Positions 53,486-63,190 of a DNA stretch of 64,000 bases are shown in pieces; position 1 is the stretch's first letter, and every line of letters starts with the position of its first letter. The notes beneath the pieces are model-generated. The model saw only the letters and a list, made by a program, of their open reading frames with translations, made no database searches and was not told the DNA's origin. Origin of the DNA: Bin34 sp965219935 (GTDB lineage: Bacteria; Chloroflexota; Anaerolineae; Caldilineales; Caldilineaceae); assembly GCA_965219935.1 (NCBI GenBank), contig CBDCOU010000003.1:2418001-2482000 (forward strand). The letters are read 5' to 3'. The position numbers were made by a program, and so were the translations under genes.

Positions 53486-55744
53486 ATGTCGTCCCTAAAG
53501 ATCCCAACCCGGATCCTGATCGCAAGCCTGCTCCTTCTTCTGGTCGCGACATCGCCCGTTGCCGCCCGCGAATCCCTGTTGGAGCCCCTGCCGGTCGGGG
53601 CCAAGGCCCGTCTGGGCCGGGGTACGGTGGCGGCCATACAGTATTTTCCGGATGGCACTCGGCTGGCGGTTGGGGGCAGTGCAGGCATTTGGTTGTATGA
53701 CACCCGCTCCCACGATGTCGTGTTCCTGCTCACCGCCCCTACGTGGACCCGCGACAGCTTGGCGTTCAGTCCCGATGGCCAAACTCTGGCCACCAGCGAA
53801 TGGAACACGGTTCGCCTATGGGACGCATCCACGGGCATCCTCCAACACACGTTGCAAGGTACTCAGGGTTATATCACGAGCGTGGCCTTCAGTCCCGACG
53901 GCCAAACCCTAGCCACCGGCGACCGGCACGAAACCATCCGCCTTTGGAACCCGACTACGGGCGCGCTTCAGCACACCCTGAGAGGCCATGAAAATTGGCT
54001 CACCAGCCTAGCGTTTAGTCCCGACAGCCGCACCCTAGTCAGTGGCGGTTACCGCACCATCCGCCATTGGGACACGGCCACCGGCACTCTTCGGCACGTC
54101 CTGCGACCTTCGGGCAGCATCCTGGCCTTCAGTCCCGACGGCCAAATCTTGGCCAGTGGTGGACCAGGCCACACCATCCGCCTGTGGGACTCGGCCACGG
54201 GTATGCTCAGGCACACCCTGAACCATGCGTATCAGGTCCGGAGCATGGTGTTCAGTCCCGACGGCCGGAACTTGGTCAGCAACGATGGAGACTTCGCCGT
54301 CCGCCTGTGGGACACGGCCACGGGCATCCCCCGATACTTCCCGCCACAACATACATGGGGGGAGGTAAAAAACGTAGCGTACAGTCCCAATGGCGACATC
54401 CTGGCCAGTGGCGTTGGAGGCCTTGGCCACATCCTCATGTGGGACATGGTTACGGGCACCCTTCTGCACACCCTGGACCACCACTTCAATGCGGTCCGGA
54501 GCCTGGCCTTCAGTCCCGATGGTCAAATCCTGGCCAGTGGCGATGTGGGGGATTCCATCCGGTTATGGGACACGACCACAGGCACCCCTCTGCATGTCCT
54601 GGCTGGCCATATGGGTCCGTGGGGCAAAGTGACCGGGGTCCTGAGCTTGGCATTCAGTCCCGACGGCCGGACCCTGACCAGTGGTGGTGCATGGGGTGTG
54701 TACCAACAACACTCCATTTTCGTGTGGGACGTGGCTACGGGTGCCCGGCATGATTCCCGGCAGGGCCATACGGGTCATCTTCGCGAGGCGGCTTTCAGCC
54801 CTAACGGCCGGATCCTGGCTGGTGCTGGCGAAAACGACGATACCGTCCGGTTGTGGGATGTGGCCACGGGTACTCTCCAACACACTCTGGAAGCCCATAC
54901 CGACAGGGTCCAGAGCGTAGCGTTCAGTTCCGATGGTCGAACCTTGGTCAGTGCCGGCAAGGACAACACCATCCGGCTGTGGGACGCTGTCACAGGCACC
55001 CTCCGGCACACCTTACTGGGTCATGCCGCGACCCCTAGGTATTCCTACAGCAATCCGAGCAGCGGCCCGCGCTGGGATCCGGCCAGCGTGGCATTTAGTC
55101 AAGATGGTCGGACTCTGGCCAGTGGCGGTGAGGACCGCACCATCCGGCTGTGGGACGTGGCCACGGGCACCCTCCGGCAAGTCCTGCAGGGACATGCGGC
55201 TGGAATTACCGGTCTAGTATTCAGTCCCGACGGACGCACCTTGGCCAGTGGCAGTCTTGATGGCACCATTCTGTTGTGGGATGTGGCCGCGGAGATGGGT
55301 GCGCCCGCGGCCTCGGGAGACTTCCGCAACTTGGAAACCAATCCCGACGGATACTGGGTGGCGTGGAAAAGGGGAACCTCGGTAACGATCAGTTTCAGCA
55401 GTCCGCGCGCGTCCGTGCAATCCCATGCGCGTCAGGATCCGCAACCACAATTTGTGCTGCCGGAGGGCTTTCGCCCCACGACCCGGGTGACTCACACGGT
55501 GACGGGCCAGCGGGTCGACCAGCGGGTCGACGAGGATCGGGTACCGGTGCCAAATGCACAACCGGCGACCTTCGACCTGACCATTGGCCCAAATGGGGAG
55601 GTGCGCTACGTGGACAACACGAAGGTGGACGGTCTGGGTTATGTGGACTACCGCGTGGCGCTTTTGACATTTCAGACCAGCAACACCCCATCCACGATCA
55701 GGACAGGGGAAACCGCGACTGCGGGACCCGAGCTCAGCCAATAG
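53486..55744 (+). CDS. Exported WD40-repeat protein (13 repeats)
   Basis: 752 residues from ATG at 53486, AGAGG eight bases upstream. Signal peptide ILIASLLLLLVATSPVAA at about 7-25. Then 13 WD40 repeats (about residues 45-615), each built on the pattern VAFSPDGQTLATG ... TIRLWD ... TGTLQHTLRGH. Thirteen blades suggest two propellers (for example seven plus six). The C-terminal ~140 residues (NPDGYWVAWKRGTSVTISFS ... VDYRVALLTFQTSN) form an unrecognised domain. Exported WD40 proteins act as extracytoplasmic binding scaffolds; the partner is unknown. Confidence 0.88.
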   Translation: MSSLKIPTRILIASLLLLLVATSPVAARESLLEPLPVGAKARLGRGTVAAIQYFPDGTRLAVGGSAGIWLYDTRSHDVVFLLTAPTWTRDSLAFSPDGQTLATSEWNTVRLWDASTGILQHTLQGTQGYITSVAFSPDGQTLATGDRHETIRLWNPTTGALQHTLRGHENWLTSLAFSPDSRTLVSGGYRTIRHWDTATGTLRHVLRPSGSILAFSPDGQILASGGPGHTIRLWDSATGMLRHTLNHAYQVRSMVFSPDGRNLVSNDGDFAVRLWDTATGIPRYFPPQHTWGEVKNVAYSPNGDILASGVGGLGHILMWDMVTGTLLHTLDHHFNAVRSLAFSPDGQILASGDVGDSIRLWDTTTGTPLHVLAGHMGPWGKVTGVLSLAFSPDGRTLTSGGAWGVYQQHSIFVWDVATGARHDSRQGHTGHLREAAFSPNGRILAGAGENDDTVRLWDVATGTLQHTLEAHTDRVQSVAFSSDGRTLVSAGKDNTIRLWDAVTGTLRHTLLGHAATPRYSYSNPSSGPRWDPASVAFSQDGRTLASGGEDRTIRLWDVATGTLRQVLQGHAAGITGLVFSPDGRTLASGSLDGTILLWDVAAEMGAPAASGDFRNLETNPDGYWVAWKRGTSVTISFSSPRASVQSHARQDPQPQFVLPEGFRPTTRVTHTVTGQRVDQRVDEDRVPVPNAQPATFDLTIGPNGEVRYVDNTKVDGLGYVDYRVALLTFQTSNTPSTIRTGETATAGPELSQ

Positions 55745-55835
55745 ATGCTGCGGAAGTGCGGTCTCCTGTTCGTGACAGGGGACCACAGCCGATACCCACC
55801 CCTCGTCAGAGTTGCGTCCAATATCCCGACCCGAT

Positions 55836-55871
55836 ACGCCGTTCCGGGTTGCGGCAGACCCGGAACGGCGT
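55836..55871. terminator. Bidirectional terminator-like stem-loop
   Basis: ACGCCGTTCCGGGT (55836-55849) pairs perfectly with ACCCGGAACGGCGT (55858-55871) around an 8-base loop, between the convergent stops of the WD40 gene and the lipoprotein gene. The strongest hairpin of the window; no T-run. Confidence 0.7.
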
Positions 55872-55881
55872 CATATGCCTC

Positions 55882-56517
55882 TTACTCGTCCCAATATTCC
55901 TCGCCTTCGACCCCAACCTGGACAATGCGCGCCTGGTCCACGCCGGCCACTCCCACATACCGGAACAGCATGCCGTCCGATTCCCGGGGCTGCATGTCCT
56001 GCACCACAACGGTCTCTTCTCCGTTAAGAAGAGTTGCGAAAGGCGCTGCCTGCGTATCCCCATCGGGATCCGTGGGGAACTTGAATTCGATTGCCGGGTT
56101 GTTGGTGTACACCACGTTCCCTTCTTCGTCGGTCACCCAGAACTCGGAAATCGCGGACTCGTCGGCGACTTCCACCAGCACCGCGTTGATCTCATCGGTT
56201 GTCATGCCCGCGGCAATGGCAGCCGCCACAAAGTGCGCCGTCAACTTGGCCGAGGCAACCATGTGACCACCGACATCCTCGTGGTCGTCCTCATGCCAGC
56301 AAAAGTAGTCACCCTCATACCAGAAGTCGTCTTCGCACCGTAAGGACTTGGAGTAATCGTCGTCGAATTTGCCTCTGGGGGACCAGTCGCCATAGGAATG
56401 GCCGCGACCATGCATCAGCTCATGCGTCATACCCATCATCATGGCGATGGCGGGATAGCAGCCGGAGATCGACATTGCAACAACAACCAGCAGTACCAAA
56501 GTAAGAATTTTGCGCAT
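55882..56517 (-). CDS. Lipoprotein with sensor-like domain
   Basis: 211 residues. Lipoprotein signal MRKILTLVLLVVVAMSISGC (C20). A His/Met/Asp/Glu-rich stretch follows (about 26-85: MGMTHELMHGRGHSYGDW, then DDFWYEGDYFCWHEDDHED) that could bind metal. The C-terminal half (ESAISEFWVTDEEGNVVYTN ... GMLFRYVGVAGVDQARIVQVG) resembles the small ligand-binding Cache/PAS-like folds of extracellular sensors. No kinase is adjacent. Function is unknown. Confidence 0.75.
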   Translation of the reverse strand: MRKILTLVLLVVVAMSISGCYPAIAMMMGMTHELMHGRGHSYGDWSPRGKFDDDYSKSLRCEDDFWYEGDYFCWHEDDHEDVGGHMVASAKLTAHFVAAAIAAGMTTDEINAVLVEVADESAISEFWVTDEEGNVVYTNNPAIEFKFPTDPDGDTQAAPFATLLNGEETVVVQDMQPRESDGMLFRYVGVAGVDQARIVQVGVEGEEYWDE

Positions 56518-56763
56518 GTAATTCAGACCATGTGTGGAGACAGGGCATCGGCAATTCCGCCGGCTGCCAAGCGGATTTGGTTTGGCTGCCAGCTTCGGAA
56601 ATCAGCGTATCACACGGGAATCGAATGTTCGGTAGCGCATACGATTTTGGGCTCTGTCTCGAAGACTGTTTCGCGCTCCGCGGTGTCCGCCTACAATCAG
56701 ACACACGGGGAAGGATGCCGTGGCACCTGCCATATCACGGCACGGCGTGTTTGGAAATCTCGC

Positions 56764-57884
56764 ATGGCGTTCCAAAATCGGAGGCTGCGGGGCATTCGGC
56801 CTGGTGCCTCCCGCCGCCATGCATGGCTTCCTGAAGGTTCAAGGCTGGAAATCCTCAGGACAGAATACTGTCGGCTCGGCGACGGTCTACACCAAAACAC
56901 CATCGACGGACGGCTATGGGATGTGGAAGTGCCAAACGATCCCGCGGCATCCGACTATGCCGACATGGTGATCATTGCGGGGTCGGTTGTCGCGGTAGCC
57001 GAGCAGTTGGCCCCCTTCGAGATCTTCACCCAATTGATGAGGCTGGTCAGCTACACGATTGCGATGATACCCTTGGATGCCGACCGGCTGACCAGCTTAA
57101 TCGAGAAGTATGAAGCCAGCATCCAGCGCGAGTTGCGCAGCCTACTGGCGGCCGCCGCGATGGCAAGCGAGTCTTCCCAACCCATGTATCGCGGCATCCC
57201 AAGCCAACAGACACAGCTTCTTCTGTCCTCGGCAGTGCAGCCTATGGAGGATCCGGAACGCGGCAAGTCGATTTTGCATGTGCCCGCCGTCAACGATGCC
57301 GGCAGTCCGAACGAAGCGTCAGCGGCGGAATTCGCGCTGACTGCGATGGAGATCAGTTGCTGCAGGCCCTGAATGCCGCGGCAGGCCTGTCCGAGCCGTC
57401 CCGCCGAACAGAGCCGTTGGAACGGCTGTATCCGGTCGTGCAAAAGGGAGTAAGCGCCAATTTCTGCGATGCACTGGTGCGACTGGTTGCAATGTGCAGC
57501 AAGGTTTCGATCGCGGTGACGCTGGCCGAGACCGGCACCGACACCCAACCCGGGCACAGCTTCACCTACGATGCGGAGACCGGAGCCCTCCTAACCCGGT
57601 TGGCACACTCCCTACGCCGCCACATGCCGAGGTTCAGTATCCCGGTATCCGGTCAGGTGGTGCGCCCGGCCCGCGAGCCTGGAACACTCCGGGGAACCGC
57701 CACGCTGCAATTGGACAAGGGACAGTTTGCCGCCCAGGTGACTGTTGTGCTGTCGGGAGAACTGCTCTCCGCTGCGATTCAATCGTTTGCGGAACAGCGC
57801 ACTCTGCAAATGGAGGGCGAGGTGCTACGGGACGGCAACATCTTCGCGCTCCATAATCCGCGCGATGTTGTGCTCGCCGATTAA
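56764..57884 (+). pseudogene. Unknown gene interrupted by a frameshift
   Basis: Two overlapping frames appear to be one gene. The first (ATG at 56764, ending TGA at 57370-57372) encodes RLWDVEVPNDPAASDYADMV and a helical part. The second has no ATG and runs from about 57345 to 57884 (DGDQLLQALNAAAGLSEPSR ... NIFALHNPRDVVLAD). Both read as natural protein, and joining them near 57345 (one base missing, or two extra) gives about 370 residues. I recognise no family. It may be a real pseudogene, a sequencing error, or programmed frameshifting. The true N-terminus is uncertain. Confidence 0.6.
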
Positions 57885-58083
57885 CCGAGAAAACCATTGA
57901 AGTGAGGAGGCAGCTGCCCAGTTGACTGCTCCACAGTGAATCTCCTTGAGAGCAGCCACTCTGTGCCGGCCGATGGCTGTTGAACTCTGAATGTACAGGC
58001 AGGGGGATCCCATCAGCATCCAACAAGCAACCCCTTACGAAGACCACAGAGCCGAAAAGCTGACAACCGAAGACCGTCGTCAG

Positions 58084-58110
58084 GTTAACCAATGGTGTGA
58101 ACAGTTTTTG
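58084..58110 (+). repeat. Left terminal inverted repeat of the IS, including TTAA
   Basis: 27 bases starting GTTAACCAATGGTGTGAACA. Its reverse complement matches 59599-59625 with a single mismatch. Confidence 0.9.
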
Positions 58111-59620
58111 CGATATGCAGGGTCCGCCATCCCGCCCGGTCGGACGGGGGTGGCGGAGGCCGGAATGGGGGTGGTGACGGCGCATCCCGAGCGGATGCGC
58201 GGCGGCTTCAGGGCGGTTGCGGCTCGATTTGGCCCAGATCCAGGAGGGCCTGCAGGGCCTGCGGGTATTGTTTGAGGGTGCGGCCCAGCCCGTCCGTGTC
58301 GAAAAGCCGCTGCAAGACCAGTTGCAGGAAGGATTTGAGCTTGACGTTGGCCATCGAAAAGCGGTCCAGGGCCCGGTCGGCGGCCTGGCGCAGTTCAAGC
58401 CGGGTCCAGGCCAGGGCCGCGAGCACGGCGTTGACGTGGAAGTGGTGGCGGGCCGCGGTGCGGGCCTGGCAGGCGGCCAGTCCCAGGTGCTGCTTGGCGT
58501 CGCGGAAGTTGAACTCGATTTGGAAGCGGTCGCGGTAGATGCGGTAGATCCGCTCCGGCGCCATCTCCGGGTCGGTGGCGAAGAGGGTCGTCGGGCGGGC
58601 CTCTTCCGGGTCGGCGTCGATGTCCAGCACGAAGACCACGCGCAGGAGGCGCTTAAAGGGTTTGTAGTACAGCTGCGCATGGTGCAGCCGCTTGCCCTCG
58701 TCCTCCAGGTCGACGGCCGGCAGGTCGGGGATGTCGGCGCGGTCGAAGCGCCCGGCGTACTTGCGCGGGCGACCGGGGCCCTTGCGCGGCAAGCCGGTGT
58801 AGGGCACCCACAGGACAGCGTTGCAACGCAGCTTGCTCACGAGTTCCAGGCCCCGCGCCTGCAGCCCCTCGACCATGGGCGCACAGCCGTAGTGGCCATC
58901 CCCCGTGAAGACCCCGATGTCGGGGCGATGGTCCACGGCCAGGGCCTCGTCCAGCAGCTGCAGCATGACCGCCACCGCGGCCCGCGGCGGGCCGGGCGCG
59001 CGGCGCGCCCGCCGGCGGGTGCGGGCGCCCTTGGCAGGCTGCAGGCGCGCATGGACGGGATACGAACAGTGCTCCTCCAGGTCCAGGACCGAGAGGAGTT
59101 CCAGTTGCTGGCCCCAGGCCACCCGTCCCTCGCCGCCGTGCCAGCGGTAGCCGACCCCCGGCAGCTGGCGACCGCTCCTGGGCAGGCAGGTGCTGTCCCC
59201 GGCCCAGGCCAGGTCGTGGGCGTAGGGCACGACCGCGCACAGCCCGGCCAGGTTGAGGGCCGCGAAGTCGTAGGCGCGGGCCGCCTGCCGACCGTGCGTA
59301 TGGGGACAGCCTCCGCCGAAGCGCGCCAGGTTGCGGTGGGTGGGCCGGACCGGCAGGCCGACCAGCAGGGAAAGCAGGGTGTCGAGGTAGGCCCGCTGCG
59401 GTTTGCCGCCGGGCAGGGAGGCCAGTATAGTGGGCCGCAGGAGCACGGAACACCTCTGGGGATGGCATGGACTGGTACCCACACCATAACAGGGGCCGTG
59501 CTCCCCTGCCTCTGCCGGCGGCCGCCGTTTGGGCAGCCCCCCCCCGCAAGTCCAAACAGGGTGATTAATTCCTGCCTGGACCAACAGATTCTTTATCTCA
59601 AAAACTGCTCACACCATTGG
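58089..59620 (-). mobile_element. Insertion sequence, IS4/IS701-like, about 1.53 kb
   Basis: A complete element: near-perfect terminal inverted repeats, one transposase gene on the minus strand, and TTAA on both outer sides (58085-58088 and 59621-59624), which fits a four-base YTAR-type target duplication as in IS701-related elements. Because GTTAAC is itself palindromic, the repeats can also be drawn three bases longer on each side. The transposase is intact, so the element may be active. Confidence 0.85.
58208..59446 (-). CDS. DDE transposase (IS4/IS701-like)
   Basis: 412 residues from GTG at 59446, with AGAGG six bases upstream; longer upstream frames enter the terminal region. Acidic motifs: WAGDSTCLPRSG (first Asp, near residue 83), GVFTGDGHYGC (second Asp), and the IYRDRFQIEFNFRDAKQHLG region holding the catalytic Glu, the YREK-like signature of IS4-type transposases. 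It is followed by QARTAARHHFHVNAVLAALA. Full-length and uninterrupted, on the minus strand within the inverted repeats. Confidence 0.88.
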   Translation of the reverse strand: MLLRPTILASLPGGKPQRAYLDTLLSLLVGLPVRPTHRNLARFGGGCPHTHGRQAARAYDFAALNLAGLCAVVPYAHDLAWAGDSTCLPRSGRQLPGVGYRWHGGEGRVAWGQQLELLSVLDLEEHCSYPVHARLQPAKGARTRRRARRAPGPPRAAVAVMLQLLDEALAVDHRPDIGVFTGDGHYGCAPMVEGLQARGLELVSKLRCNAVLWVPYTGLPRKGPGRPRKYAGRFDRADIPDLPAVDLEDEGKRLHHAQLYYKPFKRLLRVVFVLDIDADPEEARPTTLFATDPEMAPERIYRIYRDRFQIEFNFRDAKQHLGLAACQARTAARHHFHVNAVLAALAWTRLELRQAADRALDRFSMANVKLKSFLQLVLQRLFDTDGLGRTLKQYPQALQALLDLGQIEPQPP

Positions 59621-59625
59621 TTAAC
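59599..59625 (+). repeat. Right terminal inverted repeat of the IS, including TTAA
   Basis: 27 bases ending TCACACCATTGGTTAAC, the inverted partner of 58084-58110 (26 of 27 match). Confidence 0.9.
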
Positions 59626-59770
59626 TAGATAACTTCCAAACTGTCCGACTACCATCCTCCTTGACGCCACTTGAAGGTCACACGACACGCATGGTTGCAG
59701 TTTCGTTGATTTTGGCTCGTACTGGTCACTGTACCCCCATGCGTGAGCAAAGTCCTACGCTTGGAGGTAG

Positions 59771-59814
59771 GCCTTGGTGCTATGACTGAGAAGATGGAGG
59801 GAAAGCACCAAGGC
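59771..59814. terminator. Stem-loop downstream of the helicase gene
   Basis: GCCTTGGTGCT (59771-59781) pairs perfectly with AGCACCAAGGC (59804-59814), a 22-base loop, starting 23 bases past the helicase stop on the minus strand. A probable 3' end structure of the helicase transcript; no T-run. Confidence 0.5.
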
Positions 59815-59836
59815 ACCTGGGGGAGGGATTCCTGTA

Positions 59837-62800
59837 TCAGCTCCAGATATAGTCGAAGCAAACCAAGTGCAGATCTTCTCGCGAGAGCGGAGACTGGACA
59901 TCAGAGGCTGATGAGACCAATGCCGGTTCAAAAGCATCCATAGCGCGGACATGACCAATGACGGACTCGATCTGGTGGTCTCGCTGGAATTGCCCGTAGA
60001 CCCTCCGCAAGTCTCGAACTCCGGTGTGGGTCATTGGAAACCGTAGGCGCTTCATAGCCTCCCTAACCTCTGTCCGATCGATGGCCGAATTGCTTAAGTA
60101 ACCCCTCAGCAACGTTATGACCGTCTGTTGCAGTGGATCTAGGATTCGCGGTGCTGATTCCACAGCTTGCTGTTCGTGGACAGCGCCGAGTATGTCTTCG
60201 ATTACTTTGTCCTGGATGGCAAAGACATTGCAATCGCCTACCACTCTCGGCATGTCTGGTGAGCAAGCGATTAGATTGGCAATGAGAAACCTGTTGTCGA
60301 GTACGCGGTTTCTGTTGAGGTCGTAGTATCGCCAGAAGTGTCGCCGCCCTTCGCCCCTCAGACCAGGTGCCGTGAAGTAAAAGAACATCCCTTTCTCGCC
60401 GTCTCGCGCTAGACCGGAGTGGATGCCATCTGGAAGATCCTCAAGTCTCTGGCGTGCTCCGGTATTCAGTAGGTCCCTCAACTGTTGAAGCAGGAACTCG
60501 TTGCTGGCTAACTCGGCAAACTGCTCCTGCTCCTCAACCACCGCACCGTCCTCATCCATGATTCGGCGCAGCGTGTTGAAGTTTCTCGGGTGGACTATCT
60601 CACCTAACACCGACGCATCCAGAAATCCGATGCGGTCGATGTCAGTGATTTTGCGACTCAGGCTCTCCACCAAACCGAGAAGTCGTTCCAAGCCTTCCTC
60701 TGGGAACATATTGTGGACCCAGAGAAGTGGGTGCACCGAACCAATACGGTCGATGCGTCCCGCCCTCTGGACCATCCGAGTGGGGTTCCAGTGCAGATCA
60801 TAGTTGACCAAAACACCACAGTCCTGTAGATTTTGGCCCTCGGACAAGACATCTGTTGAGATAAGAATATCCACTTCGGTACTAGTACCAACTAGGTCAG
60901 GTCGGTTGTTGGATTGGGGTGCAAAGGCCTGTATCAAGCGAACCCGCTCCGAAGGCGCAGCACCGCCGTCCATGCGGCGAATCAACGGCTCATCAGCCTG
61001 ACTGCGAAAGTCCTTTCCCTTTTCGCCTTCCAGCTCCCGATACAGATAACGGGCCGTATCCCGATAGTAGGTAAACACGATAACCTTCTGGCTCTTCAAG
61101 TCTTTCGACAGCAACTGCTTGAGAGTCTGAAGCTTGGCATCCTGGTCTGGAGTGATACTGTTCACTAGCCGCCAAAGCTCGGTCAGGGAGTCAACGTCAT
61201 GCTGGAGGTCTTCGTGCAGGCTTCTGAGGTTGTATTGTTGGGTATCTAACAAACCTAGAGACTTCAATACCTCTCTGGCCTCGTCACTGGCGTCCATCTC
61301 ATCGGCCCGGCTCACTGGAATGTCATCACTGTCCTCGTCCTCTTGATCGAGAAACCGCATAGCCTTCTGAAAGGATGTGCTGTCCAAAAGCTGGCCGTCC
61401 AGTAAGTAGCTCTCGAAAGTCCTAGTGAATTCCAGTGCGCGCCGCACCGTGATGCGGAAGGCATCCACACTGGATTCGAAGCGCTTCAGGTAGCGGCTCC
61501 TGAAAATTCCCGCCAGTGCTTCCTCTCTGCCCTGTTCAAACTCGTCCCGCTCCATACCAATTTTCTTGTAAGTCTCAAGCCGGTATGGTGCCAGTTGCAG
61601 GTTCTCAACAGTCTCCACAACCTTATCATAGATTCCAGAATAGGTGGACTCTAAGTCGTACCGCACCGTTTTGAGACAACGTTTTGGCCAACGGATGAAC
61701 TCACCACGAATCATCGCTTCGGGATAGGTCGTCCGCACAAAAGCACGGGTGCGACGTATCACAACTTCCTCCAACAAGTTATATAGCGCGATACCAGTTT
61801 CATGATCGGGCACCGTACGGCGAACGTTCAAAAAGAAGCGATATAGGTCACCGATGCCGGCCCCGGAAAAATAGCTCCTGTCGCCTCCGGTTATCAGCGT
61901 CAATTGGTTGTAGAGGTCAAAAATGGTGTTATTGATAGGTGTTGCAGTCAGCAGGATGAGCTTTTTGCGGTTACCGTCTCGTCCTTTGCCACCGTTGGCA
62001 CTGATAATACGCTCCAAATTCTCATAGCGTTGGGTGATGCGATTTCGGAAGTTATGGGACTCATCAATTAAAATGACATCCGTGTCGCTAGCTGGGCCAA
62101 TATCAAACCCTGCTTGTCCCAATTCCTCTTGGGACACAATGGTACCGGCAATGGCGGCCTCCCGAAGCTCATTGGACCACATCTGCCGTAACGAGGCTGG
62201 ACAGATGACCAGTGCCTTCTGCCGGAGGTGATAAGCGTAGTCCTCTAAGAGTTTTTTTCCAATCCAGGTCTTACCTAGGCCCACTGAGTCACCTATCAAA
62301 ACGCCATCATATCTAGCAAGAACGCGACGAGCCTTCTTCACCGCATCCTCCTGAAACTCGGACAGTTCCACAGCTGACTTACCAGGTCCAGTCTCAGTAG
62401 TTTCGAGATCATCCTTAAAGTATTCAAAGAGGGCCTTCATGTACACTTGGTAGGGGCTGTATTCCAACCGACCGAACTTGGACGCGTCTAGGAGTTCGAT
62501 GAGTTCCTCCTTGAAGTCTCGCGACTCTTCCCATCGCTCCTTGAACCAACGATCCAGTTCAGTGATCGCCTGGGTTCCCACACCGCTCATCAACTCAAGT
62601 CGCAGATTCATCTCATCCATTCCTTGAACAGAAAGCGGCTCTGCACCAGCCACCTCGCTTCGCGTGAAGACCGCCTTATGAGAGAGATTGAGTTCACGAT
62701 TTTTGGAAAGCCCAGCCTCGGTAAAGTTGCTAGAACCGACAATAGCCGCGATAGGCCGGAAACGGTCTATGCCACCAACAGGCGGGTCACTGTAGAAAAT

Positions 62801-63190
62801 GTAGCTCTTAGCATGGAGAAACCCTCGTTGGTAAGAGCGAACTGCCACCATGTCCCGCCGCAGAAAGGCGATGAGGTCCTCCACCGAGCGAAGGGTGATC
62901 TCATCGAAGGGAGCCGAATTCAGCTCTTGAAGCAGATAGGTGGCAGACCGAGGCCACAATCCGAGTTCCGATCCATCATGCGGCTCTTCACCTAGCAACA
63001 GACGGAAGCTGCCCAAATTTTGCAGACCGCTCTGTAAAAGCACGAAGCCCTGCACGTTGAAATAGGCTGTAGCAATGTCTAGCGATTTGCCGCCATGCTT
63101 TTCCAAAATTTTACCAAGTACACAGGCCATGCGGCGGTGTTGGTTGTCTATGACGTAAGGGATTGACACAAATGAATCACCAGCAGACAT
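59837..63190 (-). CDS. PLD-nuclease/SNF2-type helicase fusion protein
   Basis: 1117 residues from ATG at 63190 (GTG at 63205 possible). An N-terminal phospholipase-D-like domain has one HKD-type motif, HAKSYIFYSD near residue 125, with GSSNFTEAGLSKNRELNLS. An SF2/SNF2 helicase follows: GDSVGLGKTWIGKKLL near 305, VILIDESHNFRN near 375, KLILLTATPINNTIFDL, ISTDVLSEGQNLQDCG near 775, and MVQRAGRIDRIG near 805. The last 250 residues are unassigned. Such proteins occur in phage-defence loci (compare DrmC/DrmD of DISARM). It overlaps the upstream nuclease-like gene by 14 bases, and local GC is visibly lower. Confidence 0.88.
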   Translation of the reverse strand: MSAGDSFVSIPYVIDNQHRRMACVLGKILEKHGGKSLDIATAYFNVQGFVLLQSGLQNLGSFRLLLGEEPHDGSELGLWPRSATYLLQELNSAPFDEITLRSVEDLIAFLRRDMVAVRSYQRGFLHAKSYIFYSDPPVGGIDRFRPIAAIVGSSNFTEAGLSKNRELNLSHKAVFTRSEVAGAEPLSVQGMDEMNLRLELMSGVGTQAITELDRWFKERWEESRDFKEELIELLDASKFGRLEYSPYQVYMKALFEYFKDDLETTETGPGKSAVELSEFQEDAVKKARRVLARYDGVLIGDSVGLGKTWIGKKLLEDYAYHLRQKALVICPASLRQMWSNELREAAIAGTIVSQEELGQAGFDIGPASDTDVILIDESHNFRNRITQRYENLERIISANGGKGRDGNRKKLILLTATPINNTIFDLYNQLTLITGGDRSYFSGAGIGDLYRFFLNVRRTVPDHETGIALYNLLEEVVIRRTRAFVRTTYPEAMIRGEFIRWPKRCLKTVRYDLESTYSGIYDKVVETVENLQLAPYRLETYKKIGMERDEFEQGREEALAGIFRSRYLKRFESSVDAFRITVRRALEFTRTFESYLLDGQLLDSTSFQKAMRFLDQEDEDSDDIPVSRADEMDASDEAREVLKSLGLLDTQQYNLRSLHEDLQHDVDSLTELWRLVNSITPDQDAKLQTLKQLLSKDLKSQKVIVFTYYRDTARYLYRELEGEKGKDFRSQADEPLIRRMDGGAAPSERVRLIQAFAPQSNNRPDLVGTSTEVDILISTDVLSEGQNLQDCGVLVNYDLHWNPTRMVQRAGRIDRIGSVHPLLWVHNMFPEEGLERLLGLVESLSRKITDIDRIGFLDASVLGEIVHPRNFNTLRRIMDEDGAVVEEQEQFAELASNEFLLQQLRDLLNTGARQRLEDLPDGIHSGLARDGEKGMFFYFTAPGLRGEGRRHFWRYYDLNRNRVLDNRFLIANLIACSPDMPRVVGDCNVFAIQDKVIEDILGAVHEQQAVESAPRILDPLQQTVITLLRGYLSNSAIDRTEVREAMKRLRFPMTHTGVRDLRRVYGQFQRDHQIESVIGHVRAMDAFEPALVSSASDVQSPLSREDLHLVCFDYIWS

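Noticed and set aside
53800..55300. Regular DNA repeats resembling a tandem repeat array or CRISPR
   Set aside because: The periodicity is that of WD40 codons within one continuous reading frame; unit lengths vary and there are no spacers.
58217..59632. A 471-codon plus-strand frame across the insertion sequence
   Set aside because: Antisense to a transposase with clear DDE motifs and running through both the gene and the right inverted repeat.
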